Part shown: positions 55,041-64,000 of the stretch, one piece after another
Layout: the number at the start of each line of letters is the position of its first letter
Position numbering within the stretch: the stretch's first letter is position 1
Notes under the pieces: model-generated
Databases searched by the model: none
Seen by the model: only the letters and a program-made list of their open reading frames with translations
What the model was told of the DNA's origin: nothing
Position numbers and translations under genes: made by a program
Origin: Marinomonas fungiae
Lineage (GTDB): Bacteria > Pseudomonadota > Gammaproteobacteria > Pseudomonadales > Marinomonadaceae
Length of the DNA stretch: 64,000 nt
Direction: 5' to 3'
Assembly (NCBI RefSeq): GCF_001418205.1
Contig: NZ_LIQF01000001.1
Span: forward strand, 464,863 to 528,862

Positions 55041-56996
55041 TTATTGACTGGATTTAAAACGACTGACCATAGATTGCAATTCATTTGCCAGTTCGTTCAA
55101 TGACGCTGCCGTATTAGAGACTTGTGAGGCTAAATCACTAGACTCATTCGCACCATCATGAATCACCAACACATTGTTGTTGATCTCTTCCGCCACCAAA
55201 TGCTGCTCTTCAGCCGAGGCACTAATCTGAATCATCATGTCTTTGATCGTCAAAACTGATGACAAGATTTGTTCGAACACTTTGTATGTCTGTGCCGCCA
55301 GATCTACTGAATTGTTCGCTACCGTAACGCTATTTTCCATTTTACCTGCAACGATATTTGTTTGTTGCTGTAAGCGTGTTAGTAACTTGTCAATTTCATC
55401 TGTTGACTCAGAAGTTCGTCCTGCAAGCGTACGCACTTCATCCGCTACCACGGCGAAACCACGACCTTGCTCACCAGCACGAGCGGCCTCAATAGCGGCG
55501 TTCAATGCCAATAAGTTGGTTTGCTCAGCAATCGCCTTAATCGTATCCAGAATACCGACGATATTGTTCGACTCTTGTTCTAAGGTCGCCATAGACTCAT
55601 TGGAGCTGTTAATTTCAGCTTCTAACTTATGTAATGAGTCCATTGTTTGTTGAATCAAACGGTTACCTTCTTGCACCTGCTGTTCGCTGTGCTCAGCAGA
55701 CGCCGCAGCAGAACTACAGTTAGAAGCCACTTCGTTGGCAGTTGCCACCATTTCATTGAAAGCAGTTGATAAATGGTCAACCGAATTAGCCTGCTTCATG
55801 ACAATATTGCTTAAGTCAGCCGACAAAGTCTCCGAATGATGCGCCACTTTACCCATTTCATGACAAGAATTTTTTGTATGCCCAACGATGCTGTCAATCG
55901 ATTCCACAAACTGGTTGAAAGCTTTCGCCATTTGTCCAGACTCGTCGTTAGATGACACATCTAAGCGTTGCGTCAAATCCCCTTCGCCTTGGCTGATATT
56001 GGTCAAACGCTCCGCCATCACTTTGACGGGTTTGATCACTATCGACGACAAGAAAGAGCCTATTACGATGAAAATAGCCACCATGATTACCGAGATAATG
56101 ATGATGTTAGTAATAAGGCCATTGGCTTGCGCATAGACCACACGACTTGGAATTAAACCGATGAACTTCCACCCTAAGGCTTCGGATGTGTAAACACGAG
56201 CAAACCATTCTTCGCCATCAATGGTAAGCGATTGTACTGAATCGCTGTTATCTAATGAGGAATAAGGGCGTGACGCCTCAGCCAGTTTTCTAAAATTATT
56301 TTCAGGGTCAGCCGGATCAGCCAAGATAGTACCGGTATCCTCTACCATCACCACATAACCTTCACCACCGAATTTAACCGTCGCCAACAACTCGGTTAAT
56401 TTTTTCAGCGTAACATCGACACCTACTACCCCTACAGCACCATCTTTCCCTTCAAAACGCTGCACGTAATCGACCAATGGCGCCCCCGTAAACGTATCAC
56501 GGTAAGCAGGGATTCGGACTGGCGAAGTGGCATTTATGGACTGGGTATACCAGCCTTTCTTTGTTGGGTCGTAGTTCTCACTACTGTTTCCATGGGGCCA
56601 TTGCAAATACCCCTTATCTGCAGTGCCTATCCAGATGTAGGCTAGATCAGGATGCGTTTCACCAAAGTCCTCAAACAAAGCAAATGCTTCTTGTTCTTCA
56701 GGGGAGTTAGACTCAGGAGTCATCTTCTTTACGGGTTGATTTGCGTAGCTTTCAATACTTCCTGGTGTGATATTTTTAACGGCATCTGCACGCGCAAAAA
56801 AAGCTGTATTTTCAGCAAGGTTGTTTAAATACATAGAAAACAGAGCATCTACGTAAAAGATTTCGGACTTGCTTTGATTCCCAAACTTATCAACAGCATC
56901 CGTTCGCACGCTACTAATAATAACTAATGACACTAGCAAAACCGGCAGTATTACCCCTGCCGCGACCAGAGCAATGATCTTTGCACGAACCGTCAT
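55041..56996 (-). CDS. Methyl-accepting chemotaxis protein, dCache type
   Basis: 651-residue receptor: helix (~5-28), double-Cache periplasmic domain (~30-275; the membrane-distal module has [16 protein letters not shown] and [10 protein letters not shown]), helix (~285-308), HAMP (~310-365) and signalling tip [34 protein letters not shown]. It ends with VSRFKSSQ and has no CheR-docking pentapeptide. I selected ATG 56996 ([14 protein letters not shown]), with GAGG about nine bases upstream; the reading frame is open 78 bases further up without a ribosome site. The GWY pattern of the sensor is typical of Cache receptors for amino acids. Monocistronic. Confidence 0.93.
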   Translation of the reverse strand: MTVRAKIIALVAAGVILPVLLVSLVIISSVRTDAVDKFGNQSKSEIFYVDALFSMYLNNLAENTAFFARADAVKNITPGSIESYANQPVKKMTPESNSPEEQEAFALFEDFGETHPDLAYIWIGTADKGYLQWPHGNSSENYDPTKKGWYTQSINATSPVRIPAYRDTFTGAPLVDYVQRFEGKDGAVGVVGVDVTLKKLTELLATVKFGGEGYVVMVEDTGTILADPADPENNFRKLAEASRPYSSLDNSDSVQSLTIDGEEWFARVYTSEALGWKFIGLIPSRVVYAQANGLITNIIIISVIMVAIFIVIGSFLSSIVIKPVKVMAERLTNISQGEGDLTQRLDVSSNDESGQMAKAFNQFVESIDSIVGHTKNSCHEMGKVAHHSETLSADLSNIVMKQANSVDHLSTAFNEMVATANEVASNCSSAAASAEHSEQQVQEGNRLIQQTMDSLHKLEAEINSSNESMATLEQESNNIVGILDTIKAIAEQTNLLALNAAIEAARAGEQGRGFAVVADEVRTLAGRTSESTDEIDKLLTRLQQQTNIVAGKMENSVTVANNSVDLAAQTYKVFEQILSSVLTIKDMMIQISASAEEQHLVAEEINNNVLVIHDGANESSDLASQVSNTAASLNELANELQSMVSRFKSSQ

Positions 56997-57812
56997 GTTT
57001 ACCTCACAAAAAAGCAATTGGGGTGATTCCCCTATTATTAGAATAAAATGCCTGATCAATGCTCTCGACTGCATTTACCCACTTGATCAAACAGTTGCCC
57101 CTGAACTTCCCAGTAAATTGATAAGCTAAAGCTGCAAAGTTAAACGCAGTTATTGCCTCAAAACGATTCCGATCTAACTCAAATATCGACTAATTTAGGC
57201 CAAAGTTAAATAAAAAATTACTCACATCGTTCAGAACACTCTGTTCTTAGTATCAATTTGATCTGATGCGAAGCAAAAACAGCCGAGCGCTTTAGTCGAC
57301 ACTTGCTTCGTAAGTGTAAACAAAGACGGCTCTATTTGCTGAGTTTCGATGGTCAAATCATGTTATTTTTTATTTCTAAATTGTACGGATATAAAAGCTT
57401 TAGAGCCTCCTATGCCTACCTTTTGACCACTCTGGCCAGAGATTTTTAGCGCTTAGGAGAGCCCTCGTATTAAATTATCTATGAGTACTAACAGGTGAGA
57501 GCGTAAATGAAAATGGCTTCATCAAAACGGCATTTTTGCATGAGTGATAACGTTTTACTTAAGCGTACATCAACAAAAAAAATAAAATACTGGTTCAGAT
57601 ACTTCCCTTCATAGAGTTTCTGCTTAACTCTCAACGAATTAGCCATTAGCTTAATCGCTACGTATTAGGCACTACTTATAAAAAAAACACATGCCCAAAG
57701 CTACATCTTATTGCTCATTTACGACAAGGTGTGCCAATTAGCGCAATTCTCCCTTTTGCTACTAGACGGTCTAAAAGCTAACTGTACTTGGCACACACGC
57801 TATAAATTGTTG
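56997..57812. other. 816-base gap upstream of the chemoreceptor gene
   Basis: AT-rich, without a supported gene. A 35-codon frame at 57507-57614 with a weak AGGTGAG site is possible but unsupported. A palindrome CTCTGGCCAGAG (57431-57442) and A-rich tracts are present. The region may hold a small RNA or a distant promoter. Confidence 0.5.
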
Positions 57813-58400
57813 TTATACTCGGAAGGTATAAGTCAAAATATCAGCCACTTTACGATCGATTTCAATACCCGCTGCAGCAATATCTTCTCGCGTGACCTGA
57901 TAAAGTAAAGGTTTCATTTCCCGCAGTTTAATAACGGCTTTTGGATCTTCTGTTAATAAAACCGCGACATAAGAAAACGCATCGTAGTAAGCAAAACCAT
58001 TGTCTTTTAGAGCGTTTAAATATGAATCCAGTGTCTCTTCACCAAAGACCTGTTTAATGGCAGTCACAGCGCCATAAATGGCCGTCCCCTCGCTTAGGGC
58101 GGTAGGTGAGTCTTGACTGTCTTTGCCCATAGGATACAAAGCACGTACCAGCGCTTGAATGACGTCCGCTAACAGCATTACATCATTGGTGAAGCTACGC
58201 GCAGGCATTTGAATTCGGTAAGCAAGAGGCTGCTCGGCGGAATCAAATAACAACTCAGGCTTAGCCACATCTGTATCCACAACAAACCCGTTGAATTGCG
58301 CTTGCTCTGTTGCAGGACCAAAAAGGAATTCCACTGCCGGCAGCCATGCCTCACGAATTTTCTCTAATTTTTGAACCTGCGTTAGCTGAGACTCTGACAC
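57813..58400 (-). CDS. Protein of unknown function in the cobalamin operon
   Basis: 195-residue soluble protein not recognised. It is mainly helical and acidic (MSESQLTQVQKLEKIREAW start; VVDTDVAKPELLFDSAEQP; FTNDVMLLADVIQALVRALYPMGKDSQD; TLDSYLNALKDNGFAYYDAFSYVAVLL). It has no signal peptide, membrane segment, Cys cluster or His-rich stretch. It is the last gene after cbiX, separated by 135 bases containing a GC-rich hairpin (58494-58521) without a T run, so it may be read through from the cob genes or have its own promoter. No function is claimed. Confidence 0.75.
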   Translation of the reverse strand: MSESQLTQVQKLEKIREAWLPAVEFLFGPATEQAQFNGFVVDTDVAKPELLFDSAEQPLAYRIQMPARSFTNDVMLLADVIQALVRALYPMGKDSQDSPTALSEGTAIYGAVTAIKQVFGEETLDSYLNALKDNGFAYYDAFSYVAVLLTEDPKAVIKLREMKPLLYQVTREDIAAAGIEIDRKVADILTYTFRV

Positions 58401-58535
58401 CTAAATACCTCAATCATCTAAAACATTACATCAAGCAATAGAGCTGACGTTTCTGGGCACAAACCATACCACAGTGACGCTAATGGAGACTAGAAGCCCT
58501 GCTATTCTAACAACAGGGCTTAGATGAATTGGGCT

Positions 58536-59786
58536 TTAACGCTGATGGGCTAAAGCCGTCTTAGTACAGTCGCCCTGAATACGATGCTTTTCTTGCTCTA
58601 ATATCTCATCGGTAAACTGTCCCATAAAGCAGCAACAAATCCCTTCCCCTATCATGGTACGTGGCCCCATCGGATGACCGATATGCTGGTAAACGCCATG
58701 ATGGTGATGATGCCCTTCTCCATGATTATGGCCATGGGAATGACCGTGATGATGGTGATGTCCAGAATGGTCGTGGCTATGGGAATAGTCGTGGCTATGG
58801 GAATGGTCGTGGCTATGGGAATGACCAACCGCTTGGATTGTACCAAAGGTTATTTCATGCTTTTTATCCGATTCAGACAAGCCTTGTGTGTCATCTTCTG
58901 GATCCACGAACTCTGCATGATGGTGATGCACGTCCACTTCGCCCGCCGCCAAACGACGTTTAAAAGAACTCATTAAGGTTTCTTCTGCGCTATTGAACAG
59001 TGAACCATCCATAATCTCGTTTACACGATTCTCAAATGCATCAATGACACGCTCATGGTCACTTAAATAATGTGCTTGGATAAATTCGATGCCCGGATTT
59101 TCCTGCGCCACCTTATCTACGTAGCCTTGGATACGCTTAATCAGACGACCGGTAAATAGGAAGTAAGGCGCCACCACGATACGTTTAAAGCCAAGTTTGA
59201 CCAGCTTTTCAAGGCCAACGCCAACGGATGGGTAAGTCACGCCTGAGTAAACTGTATCCGCCCAGCCAAAGCCCATATTCTCATTGACGATACGGGTCAG
59301 TTTCGCCGCTTCAGCGTTGGCAGAAGTATCGGATGTACCGCGGCCAACGACCACCAACATAGTGTCATACAGTTCTGCAGGAGGGTTATTTGGATCAAGA
59401 CCTAGGGATTCATAAATACGTGCCTGAAAAGCTTCGATCATGTCTTCTTGAAGGCCCAGCTCACGACCGTAATGCATATCGAGACCATCGTTCTTCTCTT
59501 GGTAGGTTGTCAGCACCGATGGAATATCATTCTTAGCGTGAGTCGCCGCAAACAACATACCGGGGATGGCATAAATATCATTGACGCCCTGTTTGATTAG
59601 GCTATTTAGTCCCATATGGATATTTGGCGCAGAGAACTCTAGGAAACCATATTCAACCGGCAAATCAGGAAAGCGAGCTTTTAGACCTTCGGCTACCAAG
59701 CCAAACTCACGTTCTGCGTCCTTGTCGCGGCTACCATGACCACAAATCATAATGCCTTTCTTTTTCACTGGGGTTGAATTACTCAT
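58536..59786 (-). CDS. cbiX: Sirohydrochlorin cobaltochelatase CbiX, long His-rich form
   Basis: 416-residue long CbiX, which inserts Co2+ into sirohydrochlorin (or binds cobalt). First chelatase half starts GIMICGHGSRD (active-site His17) and continues with EFSAPNIH and PGMLFAATHAKND; the second half follows with MLVVVGRGTSD. The C-terminus has a long His/Ser/Gly/Asp stretch (~residues 320-375, reiterated HSHDHSHSHDYSHSH) for metal storage, and a Cys cluster (Cys384-386, GICCCF). The family's long forms often carry a 4Fe-4S site near such Cys. Three tandem 18-bp repeats encode part of the His stretch. It lies 65 bases after cobN in the same operon, so early- and late-type chelatases coexist here. 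Confidence 0.9.
   Translation of the reverse strand: MSNSTPVKKKGIMICGHGSRDKDAEREFGLVAEGLKARFPDLPVEYGFLEFSAPNIHMGLNSLIKQGVNDIYAIPGMLFAATHAKNDIPSVLTTYQEKNDGLDMHYGRELGLQEDMIEAFQARIYESLGLDPNNPPAELYDTMLVVVGRGTSDTSANAEAAKLTRIVNENMGFGWADTVYSGVTYPSVGVGLEKLVKLGFKRIVVAPYFLFTGRLIKRIQGYVDKVAQENPGIEFIQAHYLSDHERVIDAFENRVNEIMDGSLFNSAEETLMSSFKRRLAAGEVDVHHHHAEFVDPEDDTQGLSESDKKHEITFGTIQAVGHSHSHDHSHSHDYSHSHDHSGHHHHHGHSHGHNHGEGHHHHHGVYQHIGHPMGPRTMIGEGICCCFMGQFTDEILEQEKHRIQGDCTKTALAHQR
58771..58824 (-). repeat. Three tandem 18-bp repeats within the His-rich part of cbiX
   Basis: Plus-strand units at 58771-58788, 58789-58806 and 58807-58824 are identical except in the last two bases (TCGTGGCTATGGGAAT plus AG, GG or GA). 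They encode reiterated HSHD-type hexapeptides and are a likely site of length variation. Confidence 0.85.
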
Positions 59787-59851
59787 ATCTCTCTCTAGAT
59801 TAAATTACGCAATAGGCGCTTATATTAAAGGGTTAAAATAGATAGACAAGG

Positions 59852-62800
59852 TTAACTACCTTGTGCTTCTTGGCGCTGATCAATGTCCAATAACAGCGCT
59901 TGGATTTTTTCTGCATACTCACCAGGCTCAGACCACATGCCCCGCTGAATCGCTTCTAATAGACGCTCCGCCATCTCTTCTTGGGCGTGAGGGTTATTGT
60001 CCTGCATAAATTGTCTATTCTCAGGATCAAGTAATAACGATTCCGTGACTTGCTCGTATTGATAGTCCGCGATCAGGTCCGTGGTGGCATCGTAGGCAAA
60101 TAAATAATCCACCGTTGCCGTCATTTCAAAGGCGCCCTTGTAGCCATGCTCTTGCATGGCTGAGATCCATTTGGGATTTAATACGCGGCCGCGAATCACT
60201 CGGTTCAGCTCTTCCTGAAGTGTGCGCACTTTAGGCTGGCTCGGATTGGAGTGATCATTGTGATAGACACTTGGTGCGCTGCCACGAAGCTGAGTGACCG
60301 CATTGGTCATGCCGCCTTGGAATTGGTAATAATCGTCCGAATCTAGAAGATCATGCTCACGGTTATCTTGATTTTGCACCACAGCTTCCAGTTGCCCCAG
60401 ACGGTTAGCGAACGCTTGCTTCGCCTCCACTCCATCACGCAGATCACCATCGTAGGCATAACCACCCCAATTCAAATAAGCTTCTGCAAGATCGGCTTGT
60501 GTGTCCCAGCAACGCTCGTCAATTAAGCCCTGCAAGCCCGCCCCATAAGCACCCGGTTTACTGCCAAACACACGGTAGGAGGCTTGGCGCACAGCGTCTT
60601 CAGCATTAAAGCCTTGGCTAAGCAGTTCTTGCTGACGACGCTCCACATTGGCACGAATGGTATTGCCATTGCCTGGCTCTTCAAACGAAGCAATGGCTTG
60701 TACAGCGGCGTCATAGAGGCGCATCACGTTAGCAAAGGCATCGCGGAAAAAACCTGATACGCGCAAGGTCACATCCACACGAGGTCGCCCTAACTGCATG
60801 CAAGGCAAGACTTCAAAATCGGTTACGCGATTGGAGCCTGGTGCCCAAATCGGACGCACGCCCATCAGAGCAAAGGCTTGGGCAATATCATCTCCGCCAG
60901 TACGCATGGTGGCTGTGCCCCAAACAGATAGGCCTAAGTTGGTAGGGTAGTCACCATGCTCTTGCAGATGCCGTAACACCAACGCCTCAGCCGATTTCTG
61001 TCCAATCGCCCAAGCCGCAGGAGAAGGAATCGCTCTATTATCTACTGAGAAAAAGTTTCGTCCCGTTGGTAAGGTATCCAAACGCCCTCGGGTTGGCGCG
61101 CCACTGGGCCCAGGTGGGATAAATTGCCCCGACAAACCTTTTAACAGAGCTGAGATTTCATCCTCAGCACTTTGTTGCAGTGCCTGACCGAGCGTATTCT
61201 TCGCATGGTTTAGTAATACCGAAGTAAGTGGCCACTCTTGCTCCGAGATAGACAAACCATCCACCATCACCTGTAACACAAGTGTTTTGGCCAATAATTC
61301 CAAACGCTCTTTAGTATCTGCATGGGTACGCCAAGTCTGCCCTGAGACAGTCTGTAATGCCTGTGTTTTTGCGGACTGCCATGGCTTACTCGACGCCTCC
61401 ATCGGATCAAAATCGGGCTCATCTAGCTCTAAATCTTTGGCTAAGGCATGTAAAATGCCCATGCTGGTAACACTATTACCACGGGGCAAACGCAGCAAAG
61501 CGACTAAGGTATCGGCAAGTTTATCGCGCTCGGGCAATTCCCCTAATCGATGCAGGCCATGACGAATTTGCGACTCTTTGATTTCACACAGATACGCATC
61601 CAACTCTTCTAAAACGGACTCATCATCGTCTGCTTGCACACCAGTGAGTTCTTCCAGCAGATGACTGCTTTTTACCTTTTCAAGAATCGAATCACGCAGC
61701 CACGCTTCGCGGCGAGTGTCCATGCCAAGAGCTTGGTAATACTCATCGACCAGCGTTTCCAGCTCCGCCATATCGCCATAGCTTTCAGCACGGGTCATGG
61801 GTGGCATCAAATGGTCGATAATCACCGCTTGCGTTCGGCGTTTGGCTTGCGCTCCTTCTCCGGGATCATTGACGATAAACGGATAAAAATGCGGCGTTGG
61901 CCCCATAGCGATGTCCGGCCAGCAACTTTCTGACAGTGCCGTCCCCTTGCCTGGTAGCCACTCTAAATTACCATGCTTGCCCACATGCACGATGGCATCC
62001 ACTTGATACACATGTCGTAGCCAGAAGTAATAGGCTAAATAACTGTGCGGAGGAATCAAATCCGGATCGTGGTAGTTGGCGGCTAAATCAAGGTTAAAAC
62101 CCCGCGCCGGTTGAATGCCTACAAAGGTTTTACCCAAACGAATGCCCGCCAACATCATGCGCCACTCACCGTCTACCGCGCGGCATTTATGATCGTTTTC
62201 CGGTGGGCCCCAACGATCCCAGACCGCATTTTGCGCGTCGAGGGGCAGCTGATAAAAATGTTCTAAATAATCATTGAGGCTGAGACTTTGCCAACAGCCA
62301 CGTTGGTGTAAGGTATTAGGATTATTGGTAACCGTCCCTAACAATGCTTCGATTAAGGCATTGCCACTTTCTGGGACATCTTCAATGGTATACCCAGCTT
62401 GCTCCAAAGCACGAAGCAAATTCACGCTCGACGCGGGTGTATCGAGCCCAACACCGTTACCGATTCGACCGTCTTTGGTAGGGTAATTGGCTAAGATAAA
62501 AGCTATGCGTTTCTCGCCATTTGCCTGCGAATGCAAACGGGTGTAACGCTTGGCAAGCTTGGCAACAAAGGCTGCGCGCTCTTTATGAAGCTGGTAACAA
62601 ATCAGATCAATTTGTGCGCGTTCATGAAAACGGGACAAGGTTTTAAAGCTCACCGCGCGGGTGATCACTCGCCCATCCATTTCCGGCAAAACAATTTGCA
62701 TCGCCACATCACGACTGCGCAAGCCTTGAGTTTGCGCCAGCCAATCTTCTTCGGTACTGCCCGATAAGATTAACTGTAAAACTGGCAAAGGCTGTTCAAA

Positions 62801-63700
62801 CGTCGATTGAAAGTCCGTTGGCTCTGAGGCCAAGTCAGGACTGCCCGCGCGATTGGCAGAAAACCCAGTGCAGTTTAAAATCACTCTGGCGTCGGCCCGC
62901 TCTGCCAGCCTATTGATTAATTCTAGGCTGAACGCGTCTTTGAGGGAGGACAAGGCAATCTCTAGCGGCACCACGCCCTGCTCAAGCAATATGTTAGACA
63001 GCTCTGTAAAGATCTGGGTATTGCCACTTTGAAAGTGAGAGCGGTAATACAACACCAGCGCCACAGGATAAGCTTGTTCCAGTTCCGACTCATAGCACTG
63101 ATGCCATGTAGTCTGATCACAGGTTTTGCCATCTAACACCCTAAAGGCATTCGGAAGCGCAACAGGTTCACGCCAATTATCGTTACCCCCAAAATAGGTG
63201 TGATCTAAGAAACGGAAAAAGTGTTCGGCGTTGGTCTCACCGCCCTCACGCAGAAAACGCCACAACCGCTGAACAATGTCTTGAGAGGTAGAAGAAGCCT
63301 GCATAATGTCTGGATCAGCACTGTCATCCCCAGGCACAATAATCAGATGGCGATTACGCTTGGATTTGGCCCACACTTGTAAACGCTCAAAACCATAAGG
63401 CCAATAATGCTGCCCGCCCAGCAAAGACAGCACCACCACTTGGGCTCGGCCTTTTTGCGTGGGCTTATCTAAAACTGCGTCTTCGTAGAGATCATAGGCG
63501 GCAGGTTTGACCAACTGCATCCAGTTGGCCAAGCGTACGGAAGGTGAATTACTCTTCTGCCACGAATCAAGTGCTCGGCCAAGAGCACTTAATAACGAGT
63601 CGGCAGCCGCCAACACAATGATGTCAGCAGGGCTTTGCCCTAAATCGATGATGCCTTCATCGTCAACAAAGCCACCCGGTTTGGCTGCCAGTAAATGCAC
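59852..63700 (-). CDS. cobN: Cobaltochelatase large subunit CobN
   Basis: 1282-residue magnesium/cobalt-chelatase-H-type subunit, which inserts Co2+ into hydrogenobyrinic acid a,c-diamide together with CobS/CobT-like or ChlI/ChlD-like ATPases. Landmarks include YYRSHFQSGNT, NGVGLDTPASSVNLLRALEQAGY, VHVGKHGNLEWLPGKGTALS, FYPFIVNDPGEGAQAKRR and LPTGRNFFSVDNRAIPSPAAW. Length fits CobN (about 1200-1300). Start is GTG 63700, ten bases after the CobW stop; the ribosome site (GAGA) is weak, suggesting coupling. The ATPase partners are not in the window. It lies between cobW (upstream) and cbiX (downstream). Confidence 0.95.
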   Translation of the reverse strand: MHLLAAKPGGFVDDEGIIDLGQSPADIIVLAAADSLLSALGRALDSWQKSNSPSVRLANWMQLVKPAAYDLYEDAVLDKPTQKGRAQVVVLSLLGGQHYWPYGFERLQVWAKSKRNRHLIIVPGDDSADPDIMQASSTSQDIVQRLWRFLREGGETNAEHFFRFLDHTYFGGNDNWREPVALPNAFRVLDGKTCDQTTWHQCYESELEQAYPVALVLYYRSHFQSGNTQIFTELSNILLEQGVVPLEIALSSLKDAFSLELINRLAERADARVILNCTGFSANRAGSPDLASEPTDFQSTFEQPLPVLQLILSGSTEEDWLAQTQGLRSRDVAMQIVLPEMDGRVITRAVSFKTLSRFHERAQIDLICYQLHKERAAFVAKLAKRYTRLHSQANGEKRIAFILANYPTKDGRIGNGVGLDTPASSVNLLRALEQAGYTIEDVPESGNALIEALLGTVTNNPNTLHQRGCWQSLSLNDYLEHFYQLPLDAQNAVWDRWGPPENDHKCRAVDGEWRMMLAGIRLGKTFVGIQPARGFNLDLAANYHDPDLIPPHSYLAYYFWLRHVYQVDAIVHVGKHGNLEWLPGKGTALSESCWPDIAMGPTPHFYPFIVNDPGEGAQAKRRTQAVIIDHLMPPMTRAESYGDMAELETLVDEYYQALGMDTRREAWLRDSILEKVKSSHLLEELTGVQADDDESVLEELDAYLCEIKESQIRHGLHRLGELPERDKLADTLVALLRLPRGNSVTSMGILHALAKDLELDEPDFDPMEASSKPWQSAKTQALQTVSGQTWRTHADTKERLELLAKTLVLQVMVDGLSISEQEWPLTSVLLNHAKNTLGQALQQSAEDEISALLKGLSGQFIPPGPSGAPTRGRLDTLPTGRNFFSVDNRAIPSPAAWAIGQKSAEALVLRHLQEHGDYPTNLGLSVWGTATMRTGGDDIAQAFALMGVRPIWAPGSNRVTDFEVLPCMQLGRPRVDVTLRVSGFFRDAFANVMRLYDAAVQAIASFEEPGNGNTIRANVERRQQELLSQGFNAEDAVRQASYRVFGSKPGAYGAGLQGLIDERCWDTQADLAEAYLNWGGYAYDGDLRDGVEAKQAFANRLGQLEAVVQNQDNREHDLLDSDDYYQFQGGMTNAVTQLRGSAPSVYHNDHSNPSQPKVRTLQEELNRVIRGRVLNPKWISAMQEHGYKGAFEMTATVDYLFAYDATTDLIADYQYEQVTESLLLDPENRQFMQDNNPHAQEEMAERLLEAIQRGMWSEPGEYAEKIQALLLDIDQRQEAQGS

Positions 63701-63710
63701 AGGTTCTCGC

Positions 63711-64000
63711 TTAGGCGGTTAAGGCCGCATTTAGTTTGTCTTCAATATCGCTTTTGTTGATGCCTTTACCAATAAACACCAATTGCGTTTGGCGCAATTC
63801 ATCCGGCTGCCATAGACGATCAAAATAGCGTTCTAGACGCGTGCCCACCACTTGAAACACCTGACGCATCGGCTTGCCATTTACCGCTGCAAAACCTTTC
63901 ACTCGGTAAATGTTGTTCGACTCTACTAGGTCTTCTAATGTGTCTTGCAAAGAGTCTGCGTCCACTTCGCCTAGTTTTACCACAAAGGATTCGAAGTGAT
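63711..64000 (-). CDS. cobW: CobW-family GTPase, C-terminal part (cut by the window edge)
   Basis: Only the C-terminal domain (about 96 codons) is visible; the frame stays open to the last base. Codons beyond the first possible start (GTG 63983) still read HFESF followed by VVKLGEVDADSLQDTLEDL, matching the CobW C-terminal domain, so the gene continues outside. The ending (RLERYFDRLWQPDELRQTQLVFIGKGINKSDIEDKLNAAL) is typical of COG0523 CobW/YjiA/ZNG1 metallochaperone GTPases. Placed directly before cobN, it is expected to be the cobalt-delivering CobW. Confidence 0.9.
   Translation of the reverse strand, partial: HFESFVVKLGEVDADSLQDTLEDLVESNNIYRVKGFAAVNGKPMRQVFQVVGTRLERYFDRLWQPDELRQTQLVFIGKGINKSDIEDKLNAALTA

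Noticed and set aside
57507..57614. 35-codon open frame in the large gap
   Set aside because: Weak ribosome site, no similarity recognised, AT-rich context; kept only as a possibility in the gap entry.
58494..58521. AAGCCCTG/CAGGGCTT hairpin between cbiX and the 195-residue gene
   Set aside because: No T run on the minus strand, so not called as a terminator.
58661..58976. Open frames on the plus strand opposite the His-rich part of cbiX with repeated Met/Asp-Gly patterns
   Set aside because: They are mirror images of the His-codon repeats in cbiX and have no start signal or independent support.

Overview
The window reads as chromosomal DNA of a marine, flagellated, obligately or mainly aerobic gammaproteobacterium, most likely Marinomonas or a close Oceanospirillales relative. 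This is inferred from protein resemblance and gene content (YbiT, OpgGH, PldA, FolE/FolM, PiT, aerobic CobN, several chemoreceptors and c-di-GMP proteins). I could not run a search to confirm the genus. Base composition and coding style look uniform, and I see no insertion sequence, prophage, integron or CRISPR array. The left edge cuts topoisomerase III and the right edge cuts a CobW-type GTPase.

Layout. 1-5.8 kb: 3' part of topB, a LysE-type exporter, two related membrane-anchored proteins of unknown function, and a PiT phosphate transporter with a Pho-box-like triple repeat upstream. 5.8-10.6 kb: an aldehyde dehydrogenase divergent from an AraC-type regulator, with a tandem 21-bp repeat between them, then an MFS-ABC gene pair. 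10.6-11.2 kb: three tRNA-Leu(UAG) genes, each with its own terminator. 11.3-19 kb: EamA transporter, folE-folM, a TAT-type dienelactone hydrolase, a PAP2 phosphatase/glycosyltransferase pair, and a hydroxyacid dehydrogenase-tautomerase-PldA operon. 19-26 kb: GGDEF-EAL protein, MFS/LysR divergent pair, a solitary CbiM-like cobalt permease under a cobalamin riboswitch, and a FUSC protein. 26-34.5 kb: chemoreceptor, NnrU, opgGH (osmoregulated periplasmic glucans), and two outer-membrane beta-barrels.

34.5-39.3 kb holds an iron-type ABC importer (permease, ATPase) in one operon with a pseudoazurin and an MFS carrier, divergent from its binding protein across a Fur-like palindrome. 39.5-47.5 kb: phytase-like esterase, DUF2789, an HBM-type chemoreceptor, a tandem-HD/HD-GYP protein and ybiT. 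47.5-51.9 kb is the most interesting block. It is a tightly packed five-gene operon: a 'thermostable hemolysin' family protein (acyltransferase-like fold), an acyl-AMP/CoA ligase, a haem-oxygenase-like diiron oxidase, a short-chain dehydrogenase and a secreted TPR-type protein. It looks like a small pathway making a fatty-acyl-derived metabolite, and I know of no characterised product. 52-57 kb: GGDEF-EAL with a companion periplasmic binding protein, and a third chemoreceptor. 57.8-64 kb: a cobalamin operon (cobW, cobN, His-rich cbiX and an unknown protein).

Themes. Cobalt/B12 handling appears twice: the riboswitch-controlled CbiM and the cobW-cobN-cbiX operon. Envelope functions recur (PldA, OpgGH, OmpW, OmpA-like). 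Signal input is dense: three chemoreceptors, two GGDEF-EAL proteins and one HD-GYP-type protein.
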